The notes under the pieces: generated by a model | What the model was told of the DNA's origin: nothing | Databases searched by the model: none | What the model saw: only the letters and a program-made list of their open reading frames with translations | Shown here: positions 1 through 12,300 of the stretch, piece by piece | Position numbering within the stretch: position 1 is the first letter of the stretch | Layout: each line of letters starts with the position of its first letter | Program-made: the position numbers and the translations under genes | Origin: Lingula anatina | Lineage: Eukaryota > Brachiopoda > Lingulata > Lingulida > Lingulidae | Length of the DNA stretch: 64,000 bases | Assembly (NCBI RefSeq): GCF_001039355.2 | Contig: NW_019775591.1 | Location: 911,747-975,746 of the forward strand | Reading direction: 5' to 3'

Positions 1-88
<88 letters not shown>
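1..88. repeat. (CT)n followed by (CA)n microsatellite
   Basis: A pure CT run of about 69 bases is followed directly by a CA run to about position 88. The CT run is cut by the window edge, so its true length is unknown. Confidence 0.97.
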
Positions 89-443
89 TGCAGATTTGTG
101 AGAATATTTATTCACCTTATCTTGCTATAGTCTAAAAGTGTTGGCAGTATGTTTTTTAGTAAACAGATTGAAAATAGAAAATGATCTGTTAAAAAAATGG
201 TGCCATAAAAGTAGATATTCAATTAAGGAATAACCAAGGATTTTAGTTAGTTATTAAGGTGGACATGAGAATTTTGTGAAAACCAAATGTTTTTAAAAAA
301 TTAATGTTTAAGTACCAGAGTAGAGAGTAGAGTTGTCTTTCAGTACAAAGTGTACATGACTGGATTTATACCTGTTGGTTATATGTTTAAATCAACATGT
401 TAGTTTTGTTTGTGTGGTAATGGTTATCATAACTTTATTCCAG

Positions 444-1452
444 CTCAAAGCCCAGCTAGAGGAGAGAAAGCACAAACGAGAGAATGAAGCCGAAGCCTTG
501 ATGAGACTGGGAGAGAGACAGAAAACCATTCTGGAAACCAGAAAGAATGTGAGTACACCCTATTATATGTATTACTATAATAGTGAATATAACTTGCACA
601 TCAGTTGTAGTTTGGTATTTTCTGTATTAAAATTAAGATGACAGTCTGATATCAGTATGAAATAGAATTGCTAATTCATGCATACACAGTGTGGATGATA
701 ATCCAAAGAAATGAATAAATAAAAGAGCAAACAAATCAATAGATGGAGAAAAAACTGTAAACAGAATAAGCATCATATGACTTGGCCTGTCATTACAGCA
801 AGACAGAGAACGCCAGATCGCCATGATGAAGGAACGCATTGAGAGGGTCAAATATGAGCGAACAAGGACAATGAAGGAGAAAAGTGACCGCCATGTCAAG
901 CAGTTCAGCGACCTGGTCAATGATCAAGATGTTCAGGACATGACGGAGGATGAGAGGATGGAACTGGCTGCCCAGAAGATGCAGGAGAAGTTTTTGGCGG
1001 AGGAGAGCGAGGCTAAAGAGGGGAAGAAAACTGTGAGTATTGGCACCAGTTTGAGCAATGTTGATGTAAATTATAAGCAATTTCAGATACCTATGGCATG
1101 TTTTAACATTAGGAATTAAAATTTTGTTATTTCCAGGGCAATTTATAGCTTGATGAGGTGCACAATTTTTTTTTATATCTTACAAGTACATGCAGATAAA
1201 ATTTGTATTTCATGCTTGGATAAAATTAATACTCAAAAATAAATGTGCACAAGTATTTAAAATCAAGTCAGTATGTGGCAGTGATCTCTGATATGATAAA
1301 GCAATTAAAGATAACTGATATTTCACTTGCGTCTGTCACAGTTCTGGGATATGGTGAGAGAACGCCTAGACAGTGTCTCCTCCTATAATACTGTCAGTAC
1401 CATCGAGAAGGAGAACTCCTTCCTGCACTCCGAGGATGATTTCACATTGTGA
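444..1452 (+). CDS. 3' end of a coiled-coil protein gene, isoform ending at the near terminal exon
   Basis: The gene begins left of the window. Three exons are visible: 444-548 (after ...TTCCAG, donor GTGAGT), 799-1032 (after ...ATTACAG, donor GTGAGT) and 1342-1452 (after ...GTCACAG, stop TGA at 1450-1452). All junctions are phase 0 and the frame stays open. The first two exons encode 35 and 78 residues rich in K, E, R and Q with heptad-like spacing (for example QLEERKHKREN and MMKERIERVKYERTRTMKEK), which indicates a long charged helix or coiled coil. The last exon adds 36 residues beginning FWDMVRERLDSVSSYN and ending HSEDDFTL. I do not recognise the family, and the visible part has no enzymatic motif. 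A second ending lies at 8989-9174. Exon structure is well supported; function is unknown. Confidence 0.8.
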
Positions 1453-1815
1453 TGTACGAGGATGATTTCACAGTGTGCCATATGAGGATGATGAGAGTGA
1501 CTTAGAACCCAAGTCCAGAGATGTTGTTGGGAACTGTCAAGTCTTAACTAGAGTGTGAAATATCATATTGTATCCCTCCCTCCCTCCTCAGATTACCTCC
1601 AACTAATACCCTCTTCTCTCTTTGAAATTCTGAATCATACCTCAGTTGCATATAATGGTAGACCAAAAGGAAAAAATCTGGTTTAACCCTATTTCCTGAC
1701 ATTATTTTGGAATATATCTTATATTATTTGATATTGTACATGATAGTAGAATTTTCCACTATTAGCCAGAGAATTATGGATTTATGAACAGAAATTTAAT
1801 TTTGGTGATCTCTCA

Positions 1816-1821
1816 AATAAA
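1816..1821 (+). other. Candidate poly(A) signal for the short isoform
   Basis: An AATAAA hexamer lies about 365 bases after the stop of the near terminal exon. It is the first clear plus-strand AATAAA after that stop, which makes it a plausible 3' end for the short transcript. No transcript evidence is available. Confidence 0.35.
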
Positions 1822-2061
1822 TTATGTGACCTGTACCTTGGCATACTTATATGAATTCAATATCTCAGGCCCCTTATGCCTCCCCCCCCCCCCCCCCCCC
1901 CAACATGACTCTGGACATGGATACATTGAGTGTGTGAGTGTGTGATACCTTGAGAGTTGACTCTTTGGGATTTCTTTTGAGGTGGATGTATAAGATTTTA
2001 AGTTTTAAGCTCATTTGAAAAAGAATGTTTGCATTATACTCAGTTTCAGTTTTGGTGAAGT

Positions 2062-2226
2062 GTCATATTGTGATGTGATATGATATTATATGATGTGATA
2101 TGACATAGGACAGTGTTTATGATGTGATACAATTTTATGCAGTGTGATATATACAGTGATACACTATGGTAAGATATGAAATGGTGTGAAAAGATATAAT
2201 TATGTGAAGTGATTTGATGTGATCCT
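2062..2226. repeat. Degenerate TGATGTGATATGA-type simple repeat
   Basis: About 165 bases in which TGATATGA, TGATGTGA and related words recur with substitutions and short insertions. It looks like an old, diverged tandem array. No function is evident. Confidence 0.6.
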
Positions 2227-3375
2227 TTTGCTGATATTGAAAATGCAAAATTATTATTTAAAGGATGATTGAACTTAAAGAATGATTTTAAGAAAATGGA
2301 GTAGAATAATCATTGTTATTTCTTTCTGCACTCATTCTTGTCCAAGTTGTCTCCTTAAAAATGTTGTTAGGTGCAAGAAATAATGCCTGCTTTTCTTCAA
2401 ACGAATGAAGAATTTTCCAAGTTTTAGAGTCAAAAGAGGAAGTAACTAACATGCTTTGTGAAAAAGATGCATCTGGCTTGGTTTTCATGAAGACATTCTG
2501 TTTGTCAAAAGAAATGAAGCCGTAACTTTGGCATTCTTACGGGATAGGGGATCATTTTCCCTTTGAAATCGGCTCGGTGGCATTAACAGCTTTGATTGAG
2601 GTTATTTTTCCGATATAAAGCTTTAAGTGTTAAAGAATTTACATTAAGATTAATAAGTCTCAGATTTTGTTATTGCAACTTTATCTGTTCAGGCTGGAGA
2701 AGAAAAGATTTTGTTGTCGTCCCAGTTTGGGGATTAGATCGCAGCAGACGATAGGATTGTGTGGGGACATGTTGTTCTGATTGCTATTGGGTGTTACCCT
2801 TTCTTATGTTACGCCTGCCTCAGTTCTTTTTGTGTCTTTTTTTATGGAAGGTATAAGGGTAGTTTTTGAAGATGCTTTCTGTAAATGCACTGTCCTACCC
2901 TAGATGAGGTCTTATGCCTTGCTGACAGCTCTTCCAAGTTTAGAGTTGGGTGAAGTTGGTGTTTTTTGGGGTGTGGTCTGATTTTAGCTTTGATTATTTA
3001 TCAAATTCCTGATAAGTGAATGCACCCACACATCAGGATTTCATCTGATTAAGTTCTGATGCATTATTATTTTCTTTTAACTGAAAGCAGTTCTGAAAGA
3101 GGGTTGAGGATTTTCATACCAGCCTTGTATATAGTCTCCCCAAAAATATGGTTGAGGTGAGAAAAGATGGATAATGTTTCTTTCTGTCTTTTTTTCCTTT
3201 TATTTTTATGCATTTTTTGCTCCATGCCATTGAGGTACTTCAGAAATAGTAAAAAATATCCTTTCAGGCATGAACATTTACAGACAGTTATAGGATCTCA
3301 TGGTATGCTTATTACGTGGTAAACTTGGTTAGCTGGTTTCATTTAACATGTCAACATTTTTGAAGGATATGTGCC

Positions 3376-3408
<33 letters not shown>

Positions 3409-4328
3409 AAGAAAAAAATTAAAAATGGGAAAAGGTTATAGATTGGTCCTTAGTTATTTATCAAATCACTTGTGCATTAACTTAGTAAAAATATGTGATA
3501 GTCCTTTTTTTTTGTTATTTCCTCATTATAAAAAAGAGATATGAAAATCAAAGAGCTTTTTACTGTCTTATGCTTTGCTATGACAGTAGTTTAAAATTTT
3601 GAAATTGTAGAAGTCAACAAAGTCTTAAGAAAAGTGACAAAGATGAATCATTTGTCCAACCCCATTTTGAAAGAAATCAACAAGTTGTTGGTTTGAATTT
3701 CTTTCTTTTTTTTTTTTTTTTTCAATAAAAACACTTAGTTATTTTTAATCCATATTTAAAGCCTGCATTTTATGGAGAGAAAAAGATGAAATTTAAGAAC
3801 AGACAGACGTCAGAAATAGTTATAAAAAGCACCTCCAATTAACAGTTTCCTTTGACCTTCTAGTTCAAATTCAGTCTTCTCAGACATGGTCTGCTGAAGC
3901 AAAATCTCCGACATAGATAAAATGTCAGATTTTCCCCAACCCCCCGTGGTCGTGTCGCAGGGAGGTGTCTTCAAAGATAAAGCCCCTTGTTCCATGAAAG
4001 AGACCAAGGTTAACAATCGCGTACTCTCTGCAGGCAATGCTCCCTGTCTCTGGCCAATACACACCAGAAACCTAATATCATGGCTGTTACCTTAGACTGG
4101 CCACGCCGTGCTGATGGTTTCTGTGTCTGTCAGGACAAACCGTGCTTGCTTCTTGACACGCACGTTTTTAGTCACGCCTGCCTTACAGGTCAATTGCAGA
4201 CTGTAGAGATATGTACCGGTATACCCTTACACCTCATATCCCCTCAATGACCTCCTCATCAGTATGCCGCACTTTGTAAATTTGTGCAATGCATGCTTGC
4301 ACACACATGAATGCACAAACATAGGTTT

Positions 4329-4329
<1 letters not shown>

Positions 4330-4367
<38 letters not shown>
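4330..4367. repeat. (CA)n microsatellite
   Basis: Nineteen uninterrupted CA units inside the last intron of the coiled-coil gene. Confidence 0.97.
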
Positions 4368-4368
<1 letters not shown>

Positions 4369-6074
4369 TGTTACAAATTAAGCTGTGTTTCCACTCCCCT
4401 GTGTTAATCTCTCAGTTCTGTACATTTTTAATGAATTTTAAAATATGCATGACCCATTTTTTATTGAAGCCAATAGTTGTTTTGTAGTGTTTCATTGAAA
4501 AATTACAGGTTGATAAATTCAAAATTTTATATACTTTTGTAAGCAAAAAAAAAAAAAAAATACATGCTTATTGCAGAAATGGATGCAGGAATTAATGTTA
4601 ATTTGTGCATTTGTATCCATAATAGTCTAAGTTTTATACTGCAACCCCTAATTTATAAGTATTTTGTGAAAAATAAATAGAAAAAGGGTAACAAAAATTT
4701 ATTTGGCTAGCTTGGCCTAGGTGTACTTGCAGGTAGCAATTTAAGACTGGCTGGAAAAAAAATGCAATGATCTGATATTTTGAATACAGTATAAAGGATA
4801 AAACTGTCTATTTTGATGACTTCAAACCAACAAAGCTGTCTGCTTTCACGCGAACAACCAGAAAATCTCCAAAAGACCTCACACAATTTGTCTGTGCACA
4901 CGTCTTGTAGCTGAAGCTTTATACCACGGATTTGCAGATAAAATCTTAATTTTTTTTCTGGTATAAAAGAGATGTTGAAGTTACAAGGCTAACTTCTTCT
5001 TTTAATTTGGAAATCTAATATGTCAGAGGACATGGTTTGCTGTCTTTTAGACCTCATGTAGTGCTAAAAATTGTGTACGAAAGTTTCATATTTCTTATCA
5101 TTAAGTTGTTTCTATGTCTAAATATTTGGATTTCTTTAGAAGGAAACTGCTGAGCCAAGGTACATTTAGTCTGCTGGAGAATTAGGATTTTTAGTTTAAA
5201 GTTCTTGAGTTCTGTCCTAATAGTAAGATAAGCATTGCCAACTGGAATAATACTTTACACTACATGTACTCTCACCAAGAATAAAGAACCGCCGAAAAAT
5301 CAAGAATTCAATTAAAGACAAGATATGACAAAAAATGTTTTTTTTTTTCTTTTTTTACAGAAAAAAATGTTAACAAAGTGCTTTGCTCAGTTGCCATAAG
5401 GTGTTATTTTCTTCACTTAATCAAAAAGGCCTGTTATTTTGATGGATAGAAAGGCCACATTGTCAAAGAGGTAACTACCAGTCCAATGCCACACAGTTTC
5501 TATGTGACAAAGAAATGGATGTCAGATTAGGTGAAAAATGATTCTCGTAATTCTTCTACATTGGTCATGAGATGGGGATTGTGAGGGTACATTTTCAACT
5601 TAACGAGATAAATGATTATGTTATTAAGTTCATTTTTCATTTTATGAGTTTTAGGTCTCAACAAAAATTTAAGTTACTATGTAGCTTTGAGCACTGTGAA
5701 CTTCATCTGTGATGAGGATTTTTTTTTTTTTTTTGCTAGAGGACCCTTACCTTTTATGTGATGTTAAGTCAGTGATACCTGTAGCAATTTTTTACTTGTG
5801 CACTAGCTCTACAAAAATTATTTCCATGTATTTTACTTTGCAGCTAAAAATTAATTCTGTTTTTTAGTGTCCATTTTTAGCACACTTCTGGTTGGTGATA
5901 TATTCCCAGTAGGGGCAACACTGGTTGTACTTAGAGCAAAAATTACAAGATGCAGTAACTTTTTAAATTTATCATTTTAATATATCAAAAAATGATACAT
6001 TAAGCAACAACTAGTTTCAAACGGTTCAACCCTAGTCCACCCCATCCAGTGTAAACAGGGTTCTGGTTTTGACT

Positions 6075-6326
6075 CAATTTCCATAAACACCATCAGTCTA
6101 TGTGGATCGACCCAACTCTGCGAGGACTCTCGTTAAGTGCAATCAGCTTAACTTAAAGACACACCTCCTCTTGTTTCCACATACTTGAATAATAACATCT
6201 TTTCTGTATTCTCCTCAATGTCAGGAGAAGGCGTGTTCAAATCTGTTAAGCTGATTGCATTCAGCAAGAGTCCCCACAGAGTTGGATCCATCTTAGTTGC
6301 CTGATGGTGTCTATGGGAATGGGGCC
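6075..6326. mobile_element. Foldback MITE, family A copy 1
   Basis: Imperfect inverted ends (ACACCATCAGTCTATGTGGA on the left; CTGATGGTGTCTATGGGAAT on the right) enclose about 250 bp with no coding capacity. The inner arms also mirror each other: GGACTCTCG...TGCAATCAG against CTGATTGCATTCAGCAAGAGTCC. A second full copy lies at 60500-60756, and partial copies near 7935 and 16866. A TTA follows the right end. Family-level inference: a non-autonomous DNA transposon, possibly PIF/Harbinger-like, sharing its outer end motif CATTCCCATA with family B. Confidence 0.8.
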
Positions 6327-7750
6327 TTATATGACAGACTGCAGTAACCCATAGGAGGGCCATTAATTACCAGATTCCAGTCGTGTTACAGATTGTCAGT
6401 TTACTTTGGTTTTCCTTTCCGGGGAGAGACCAAACACAAAGATGTTTGATGAGAATTGAAAAACACCACCCGTTGAAGTGAATAGCCAAACCCATACCCT
6501 GCGGAGATGACACTTCTGATGCCTCTGGGTTCATTACATTTGGTACTTTTCTTTTGACAAGGTCGTATTAAACGATGAGCACCTCTTAAAAGATTTTAAG
6601 TGGCTACCAGCAGGGAAGCGAGTGGACATTGATAACATGATCTCCTTGTAAGACACCTGAGGATTTCTTACCACAGGTGTGACGAGGTCATCCCTTACGT
6701 CATTGTCTGGTCATTATCTTGAAACCGATCCCTCTTCAGTCTATCATCAGAGGTAGTATGCAAAATGCAGGTAAATAGGCCCACTTTGATCTTTGAAAAT
6801 TTTACCCGTTAAATATTCTTATTGATTTTTTTTTTAAAGTGAAGATTGTAGGGTGCGTTTTTCGTTGAAGAGGGATTGGTGAGGTGTCTGAGAGGTGTCA
6901 GGTTTGGTTGTCTTTGTCCAAGACATACCCATCCTGTGTTTTCTATCAGTGATAGATCCACTCAGGGTTATTGCTGTTATTACATGGGTAATTTTCATGT
7001 CATGGTATACGTGTCTGAATTTGAATCATCTCATACATGTCCCTCTGTATTAATATCACTGGGTGCACTTGTGATGGAAAAATGAAAGCACCTGTGATAG
7101 AAAACATTGCATTTTAGAATATTAGGAATAGAGATATCATGTTATGGTATTTAAATGTTATATAAAGGACTCATTGTTTCATCATAAACTTAAATCCTAA
7201 TGTTGGGAATTTTTCAAGATGTCATATTTTATGTTATTTTTCAAGAGGTTATTGCGAAGAAAGATTGTGTTTGATTTATGATTGACATATGTACTTATCT
7301 AAACATGCACACGCACACACACATATCAGCAAATATGTTTGTGTGTATACATGTGTTCTTGCCTATAAATAACTTAGTATCCACCCAGCACAATTAATAG
7401 TACATTGCTATCAGAATGCTTTTTGCATAGAGCAAAAAGGAAAGTGAAAGTAACTGCTCCTGTTTCCTTCCAGCTGTGGGTGCCCAGGTTCCTGCAGGGG
7501 GCACCAGTCATAAAGGTTTTGTCTCAGTGTACATACGTTCATGTTGCATGGTCGTTGTTTTGCATGTCCTGAATGTCAGAGTTGGCTGGTTACCAATCAC
7601 GTCCTCATCATCTGAGTGGCTCTGCTATTTTCTTTTCTGTTTATTGAAATGGCAGGGATGTTCTGTTTGGTATCTGGTTAACTCACAGTGTGACTCAGCA
7701 GGGTGATAGGGTTGGTGTCAGCTATGGGTGCTTTCACAGTGAAACCCATA

Positions 7751-7918
7751 CTCGGTGGCAGATCCAGAGATACTTTCTGACAGTCTTCCAAATTATCTTT
7801 GTTGATCCATCCTCCATTTCTGACCGTCTTCCGACAAAAAATGAGATACTCGTCCATGTAAACTTGAAAATCTGACCGTCTTCTGGAAGACCCAGAAGAC
7901 GGCCTCAATCTGCCCCTG
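7751..7918 (-). mobile_element. hAT-like MITE, copy 1 (inverted relative to 25825-26003)
   Basis: This is the reverse complement of the element at 25825-26003, with near identity along about 170 bp. Shared inner landmarks are TTTCTGACAGTCTTCCAAAT, GATCCATCCTC and CAGAAGACGGCC. The right end CTGCCCCTG mirrors a degraded left end CTCGGTGGCAGATCCAG. It is non-coding, although it happens to contain open frames on both strands. The end sequence resembles CAGGGGCGGATCCAG hAT-type termini. Confidence 0.8.
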
Positions 7919-7929
7919 CTACTAGGAAG

Positions 7930-8015
7930 ATGGAACTAATCAATCACATGAACACGCCTCCTCCTGGCTCCACCATACTTGTATAATCACCAGTTTTTCT
8001 GTATTCTACTCAATT
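7930..8015. mobile_element. Partial family A MITE
   Basis: The words CGCCTCCTCCTG, CACCATACTTG and TTTTTCTGTATTCTACTCAAT match the interior of the family A copies at 6075 and 60500. The terminal repeats are missing, so this is a fragment next to the hAT-like MITE. Confidence 0.55.
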
Positions 8016-8988
8016 GATTGCGGAGTAAGTTCAAACTATCTTAGTTTAATAGTTTCATTGTGAAGGCAGCCAGTGAGTGTGAAGGCTGATGGATGTGTTG
8101 CAGCATGATTGATTGTAATTACATAATTATATGAGATACAGACTGAGATATCACCTCAAATCGAAACTGTACTATTAGTGAGAAGAAGCTTGTCTGAGGG
8201 CATGCTGTGGTTCAGTAAGAGCTGTCGCAGTGGTAAAACTGAGCTTGTGATTATTTCTATTTCTGTAATGTCAGGTATGCTGTATGTGTGTATTTTATAT
8301 CGGAGAGCTTTCTTCATATTAGTACTTGGTGGATTTGATTACTATTTGTGAAAGGCATGCCTTCAGTGTTATTCTGGATATTCCTCCTATTTCCCATTAT
8401 TCCATTTTTGTTAATTCATTTATAACTATTTAAATCTAAATGTTGAATGAAAACTTTTGCATATGGTCTAATTGATATTTTTTGTTCTCATTTATCTATC
8501 TTACTCTATTTTCTTTCCAATAAAAACAATAGTCATATTATTACGCCTTTACTCTTTTACTTTGTATTCCATTTCACATTTACTTTATATGCATATGTTC
8601 TTCCCTCTCTTTTGAAAACAATATGTCCCAGTATTGCATGGGTTTCGGTATTATTGTTGTGGTTGAATTGAAAAGTTGTGTCATTACTTTTTGAAATTGT
8701 AATTTGGATATTGGATATTAGATAATTGCACTGGCAATAGAGATGTACACCCTACTGAAATTAAAATAATTATATGTATGTAAGCCATATGAACTTCACA
8801 CCATTCATTTAACAGAAGTCCAGTAGAGACCAGAAACAGCTGAAGGTTAAGATTCAAACATACAGCCACAGGAGATGAAATTAATAATCTAAATCAACTT
8901 CAGACCCCAAGTGTTTGTGGGTAAAATACTTATATTTGTTTGCTTGTTAAACATATTGCTTATCAATTGCCTTTTACTCTCATTTCAG

Positions 8989-9174
8989 TTACTGACACCA
9001 GAGGAAGTAGATGAAAAGGAACCTCTGGAAAAGGAAGCTCGACCCAAGACCTCCTCGATGGAAGAGCGAATGTCTATGCTGAAAGAGAAACGGAGGAAGC
9101 GGAAGAAGAAGAGGGCTGAAGAGGGCGCCACAGGAGAGGAAGTGGAGGAGGAGGAGCTGGTGTCTGAAGTGTAA
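8989..9174 (+). CDS. Alternative terminal exon of the coiled-coil gene
   Basis: A strong acceptor (CTCATTTCAG) at 8988 opens a phase-0 frame of 61 codons plus stop TAA at 9172-9174. It is very rich in E, K and R. It begins LLTPEEVDEKEPLEKEARPK, has a basic cluster KEKRRKRKKKR that could be a nuclear or nucleolar signal, and ends in an acidic stretch (EEVEEEELVSEV). Phase and composition fit it as an alternative last exon for the gene at 444-1452. The join can be made directly from 1032, or from a cryptic GTGAGA donor at 1354 that would leave a 12-nt microexon (FWDM). It could also belong to a separate gene, but the matching phase and charged composition favour one gene. Confidence 0.7.
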   Translation, partial: LLTPEEVDEKEPLEKEARPKTSSMEERMSMLKEKRRKRKKKRAEEGATGEEVEEEELVSEV

Positions 9175-9331
9175 TCAAGGCCCAGAACACAGAGGTACCA
9201 TGTAGAGGTACTTGAGCATGGTTCACAAACCTGACAAACTTCTGCATTTCTTGATTTTATAGGAATAGAAACCGTTCATGTATTCAGACAGTCTACTGAA
9301 AGAGGATCATAGTTTTCCTTTTTTTTTTTTA

Positions 9332-9337
9332 AATAAA
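9332..9337 (+). other. Poly(A) signal of the coiled-coil gene
   Basis: AATAAA about 158 bases after the TAA at 9174, followed by a T/G-rich stretch (GTGCTTTTTGTG). This is a typical spacing for a compact 3' UTR. Confidence 0.55.
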
Positions 9338-12300
9338 AATGTGCTTTTTGTGAGGTAAAACTCATGGTGGTTTGATGTCTGTGTTATATTTTGAAAACTG
9401 TCAGCTGAGATGGAAGCATCTCACGAATTGTCTTATGAAGATGACATGTTGATATCTCTTAGAAGAACCCTGTTTGGTATTGATAACACGCTTCCTAGTG
9501 TCTCCTGATAGCTCTCTCTCTACTTGTCTGCAAAAGATGAGAAAAATAGAAACAGAAGTGCCTCTGTTCATCCCAGGCTTATGTTTCCAGTGTGTATTCA
9601 TTGTGTCAGGCCGAGTGCAGTTTGGGGTTATTTCGTTACCCGTGGCAAGATGGGCTCCTGAAATCCCTGGGTCTGGGTCAGGTACGCTGAAGTTACATCA
9701 TTGTTCTTAACTGACAGCGATACGATACTCCTTTGAGAGAGAATTTCAATAGGGAAAAACTGTTAGGTATCATACTTAAGTGAGTGTGCTCATGCATGTT
9801 TGAAAGCACTTATTTAGATTTAAGTAATATGCCTAGTTAAAAAAAAGTAAAAGGTGGGGGGGGGGAGGTAAGTTTAATTTGGTGTTCGAGCTGAGTATTG
9901 TCTTAAGTCTCCTATCTGAAAAATCACTTTAAAGCATGAACCTACTTGTCCGTTTGCGTTTTTTAAGGTTTTGATTCTCATGGTTACATAGCCTTACATC
10001 ATGTCACGTGAAGTCATGTGCATGCACCCGTGTGAATACGTACAATATTTGTGTAAGCATTTGACACTGAGTAGATGGCATTGTATGTCAGTTATGTCAA
10101 TAGGTGAGGAGAACAATCGGTTTCATCAGTTTAAGCTTGGATAGGGATTTAAAAAAAAAGACCTGTACTCTCCCTGGTATGAAAACGGCTGATTTTAAAG
10201 GTTTAAAAATGTTTAATTCTACAAGCAGAATTTCTCTTTGAAATCGGATAGGTCTGGCACTGGTTACGTGTGATCTTGAAATGAATTAAAAGTCACAGCT
10301 GTGGAACCTGTATTCGTGCTTGGCACAAAACACACCTGGTGGATGACCTTTTGTTTTTTCTTTACTTAAACAGACAGTCAACATATTTTTTTTTTGAGAT
10401 TGTCAGTATGTTTCATTTAACTTAAGGACATGTTTGATAAAAAGTTCTGCAATTCTTGTCATCAAAATTTTTAACTGAAAAATTATCAATGCCCAAGGTG
10501 AATCATGAATGTTGATATAACAATGTAAGTATTACAACCATGAACGTCACAGAAGCTGTTTTTGAGCTGCCAACAAATCTTACAAAAAAGGGTGGCGGCA
10601 TTATTTAAACACATTTTAATTTGGGAACGGACTCTTTCTGCTATGATAAATAGACCAGACAAGTCATGCTGAGTCCATGTTGTGCTCTGCTGGGCTGTTT
10701 GTATTTGTATGGTCACGTCCAGCACCATTTCAACTAAAGATGTTTTAAGACTTTTTTTTTTCAAGTTTGATTTGGTTTGATTACAGGTTGGCTAGAGCTG
10801 CTATAAGTCTTACACCAAAAGGAAACTCTCAGGCATGAGTGTTTTTTTTTTTTTTTCTTGACATCAGGGAAGTTTTGAATTCAGTTCTGAAATGCCTCCC
10901 CTGATGAAGTGATTTGTCCCACAATAAATATTCAGGGATATTTTTAAATCTCCGATTCCTGTCTGAACCTTATGCAGCCATTAAACCAAACCAGCACACT
11001 TGTGCATATTTTTAAAAAATGGGAGGAAACAAGTTGTCTTGTTGTCTTTATGGAGTCAGTCTGAAAACATTCTAGTTAAAACTGTGCTGAACTTGGCTAG
11101 TGGATAATGCCATTGATTTGAATAAATCAAGATTTGAATTTTATCCATACGCCTGTATGGGGGGTCTTGGACTCATGTTGTTCAGGCTTAGTTAAAGTTG
11201 TGGATTTTATTTATTATTAATAAGCTGATGTATGATTTCTATTAACTTGTGCATAGTGCAGTTTTTGTACTGAAAGAGGAAATTGCAATTGAATGCAAGT
11301 GCTTGATTGCATGACACAGCATTATGTAATATATATTTTTTCTACTCTGCATGCATGCTATGTAACTGCTGAGTCAAGGTTTGTTGGAAACCATCCTGAA
11401 AAAAAATTCTTAAAAACTCTCAATTTACAGCTGCTGTCTTTGAGGAAGTTTTAACATTACGAAGGTCATAACAGGTGTAGGGACAGTCTTGATGAAAGTA
11501 ATATCACTATAAGCCACCATGACAGTTGGTTTGATCATGCTGCAGACAAAAATTAAAGCTGATTATTACTAGTTGTCAGTGATTGAAAAACACATCCTGA
11601 GGGATATTATCTAAAAGACAGATTTAAGAGGATGATACCCGAAATAACCTTTATATTGAAGTGAACTATTTGTATAAATCAATAGTGGTTCCAGTGAATG
11701 GGCCCTCATATCACACCTGGCGGGGGGCAGAGGGTATAGAGCAACTTGCTACTAATGAAATTGGAAACGGTGATTATGCCTGCACCTTTAGTCCTCCTAT
11801 TGTACGACACAGACATTTGGGAAGTTGAAAGCATATGAAGAGATTGGGAACAGTGAATGAACGTGATTGTACTCACTTTTAGGACTTGTTCCCATGAGAA
11901 AATATCAATTTTTTAACTTATTTGCTGGGGAGGTTCTGTAAATAGTTTCTGTGCACTTTTATCCTTGCTGGAACTGCACGCGATTTGGATATAAAAGTTA
12001 TTGACATGTTTCAAATTTATACGTTTATCTTCAATGGGTTCCTTTAAAAAAACACTTATTTGTGATGTTAAATGAAGCAGTGGTAATTTGTATTTTATAC
12101 TGGGGGTTATAGACTGAATAATTTTATTTTTGTTGCCATTTGTTGCTATGTTCCCATGGCAAAGGGTCAGCTTAGGTGAAATAATTTTGATGCAATCTTC
12201 ACTTTGGAGTCTGTGTGTGAAGACATCTTCATGGCGCCCACACGGTGATCTTCCAGTGAACCAAAGCAGTGAAATTTTTTAATGTCGGGTGAAATCATTC

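Larger units (their letters stand above)
1453..6074. other. 3' UTR and intron of the coiled-coil gene; no further exons seen
   Basis: Non-coding AT-rich DNA. Just after the stop, a short unit (GAGGATGATTTCACA) from the end of the coding exon is repeated. Two poly-C tracts lie at 1882-1901 and 3377-3406, a CA microsatellite at 4330-4367, and a degenerate TGATGTGATATGA array at 2062-2226. The short open frames on either strand show no splice context or recognisable protein. Confidence 0.6.

Noticed and set aside
7678-7908. 76-codon minus-strand frame, with a similar plus-strand frame at 25716-25901
   Set aside because: Both frames fall mainly within copies of the same non-coding hAT-like MITE.
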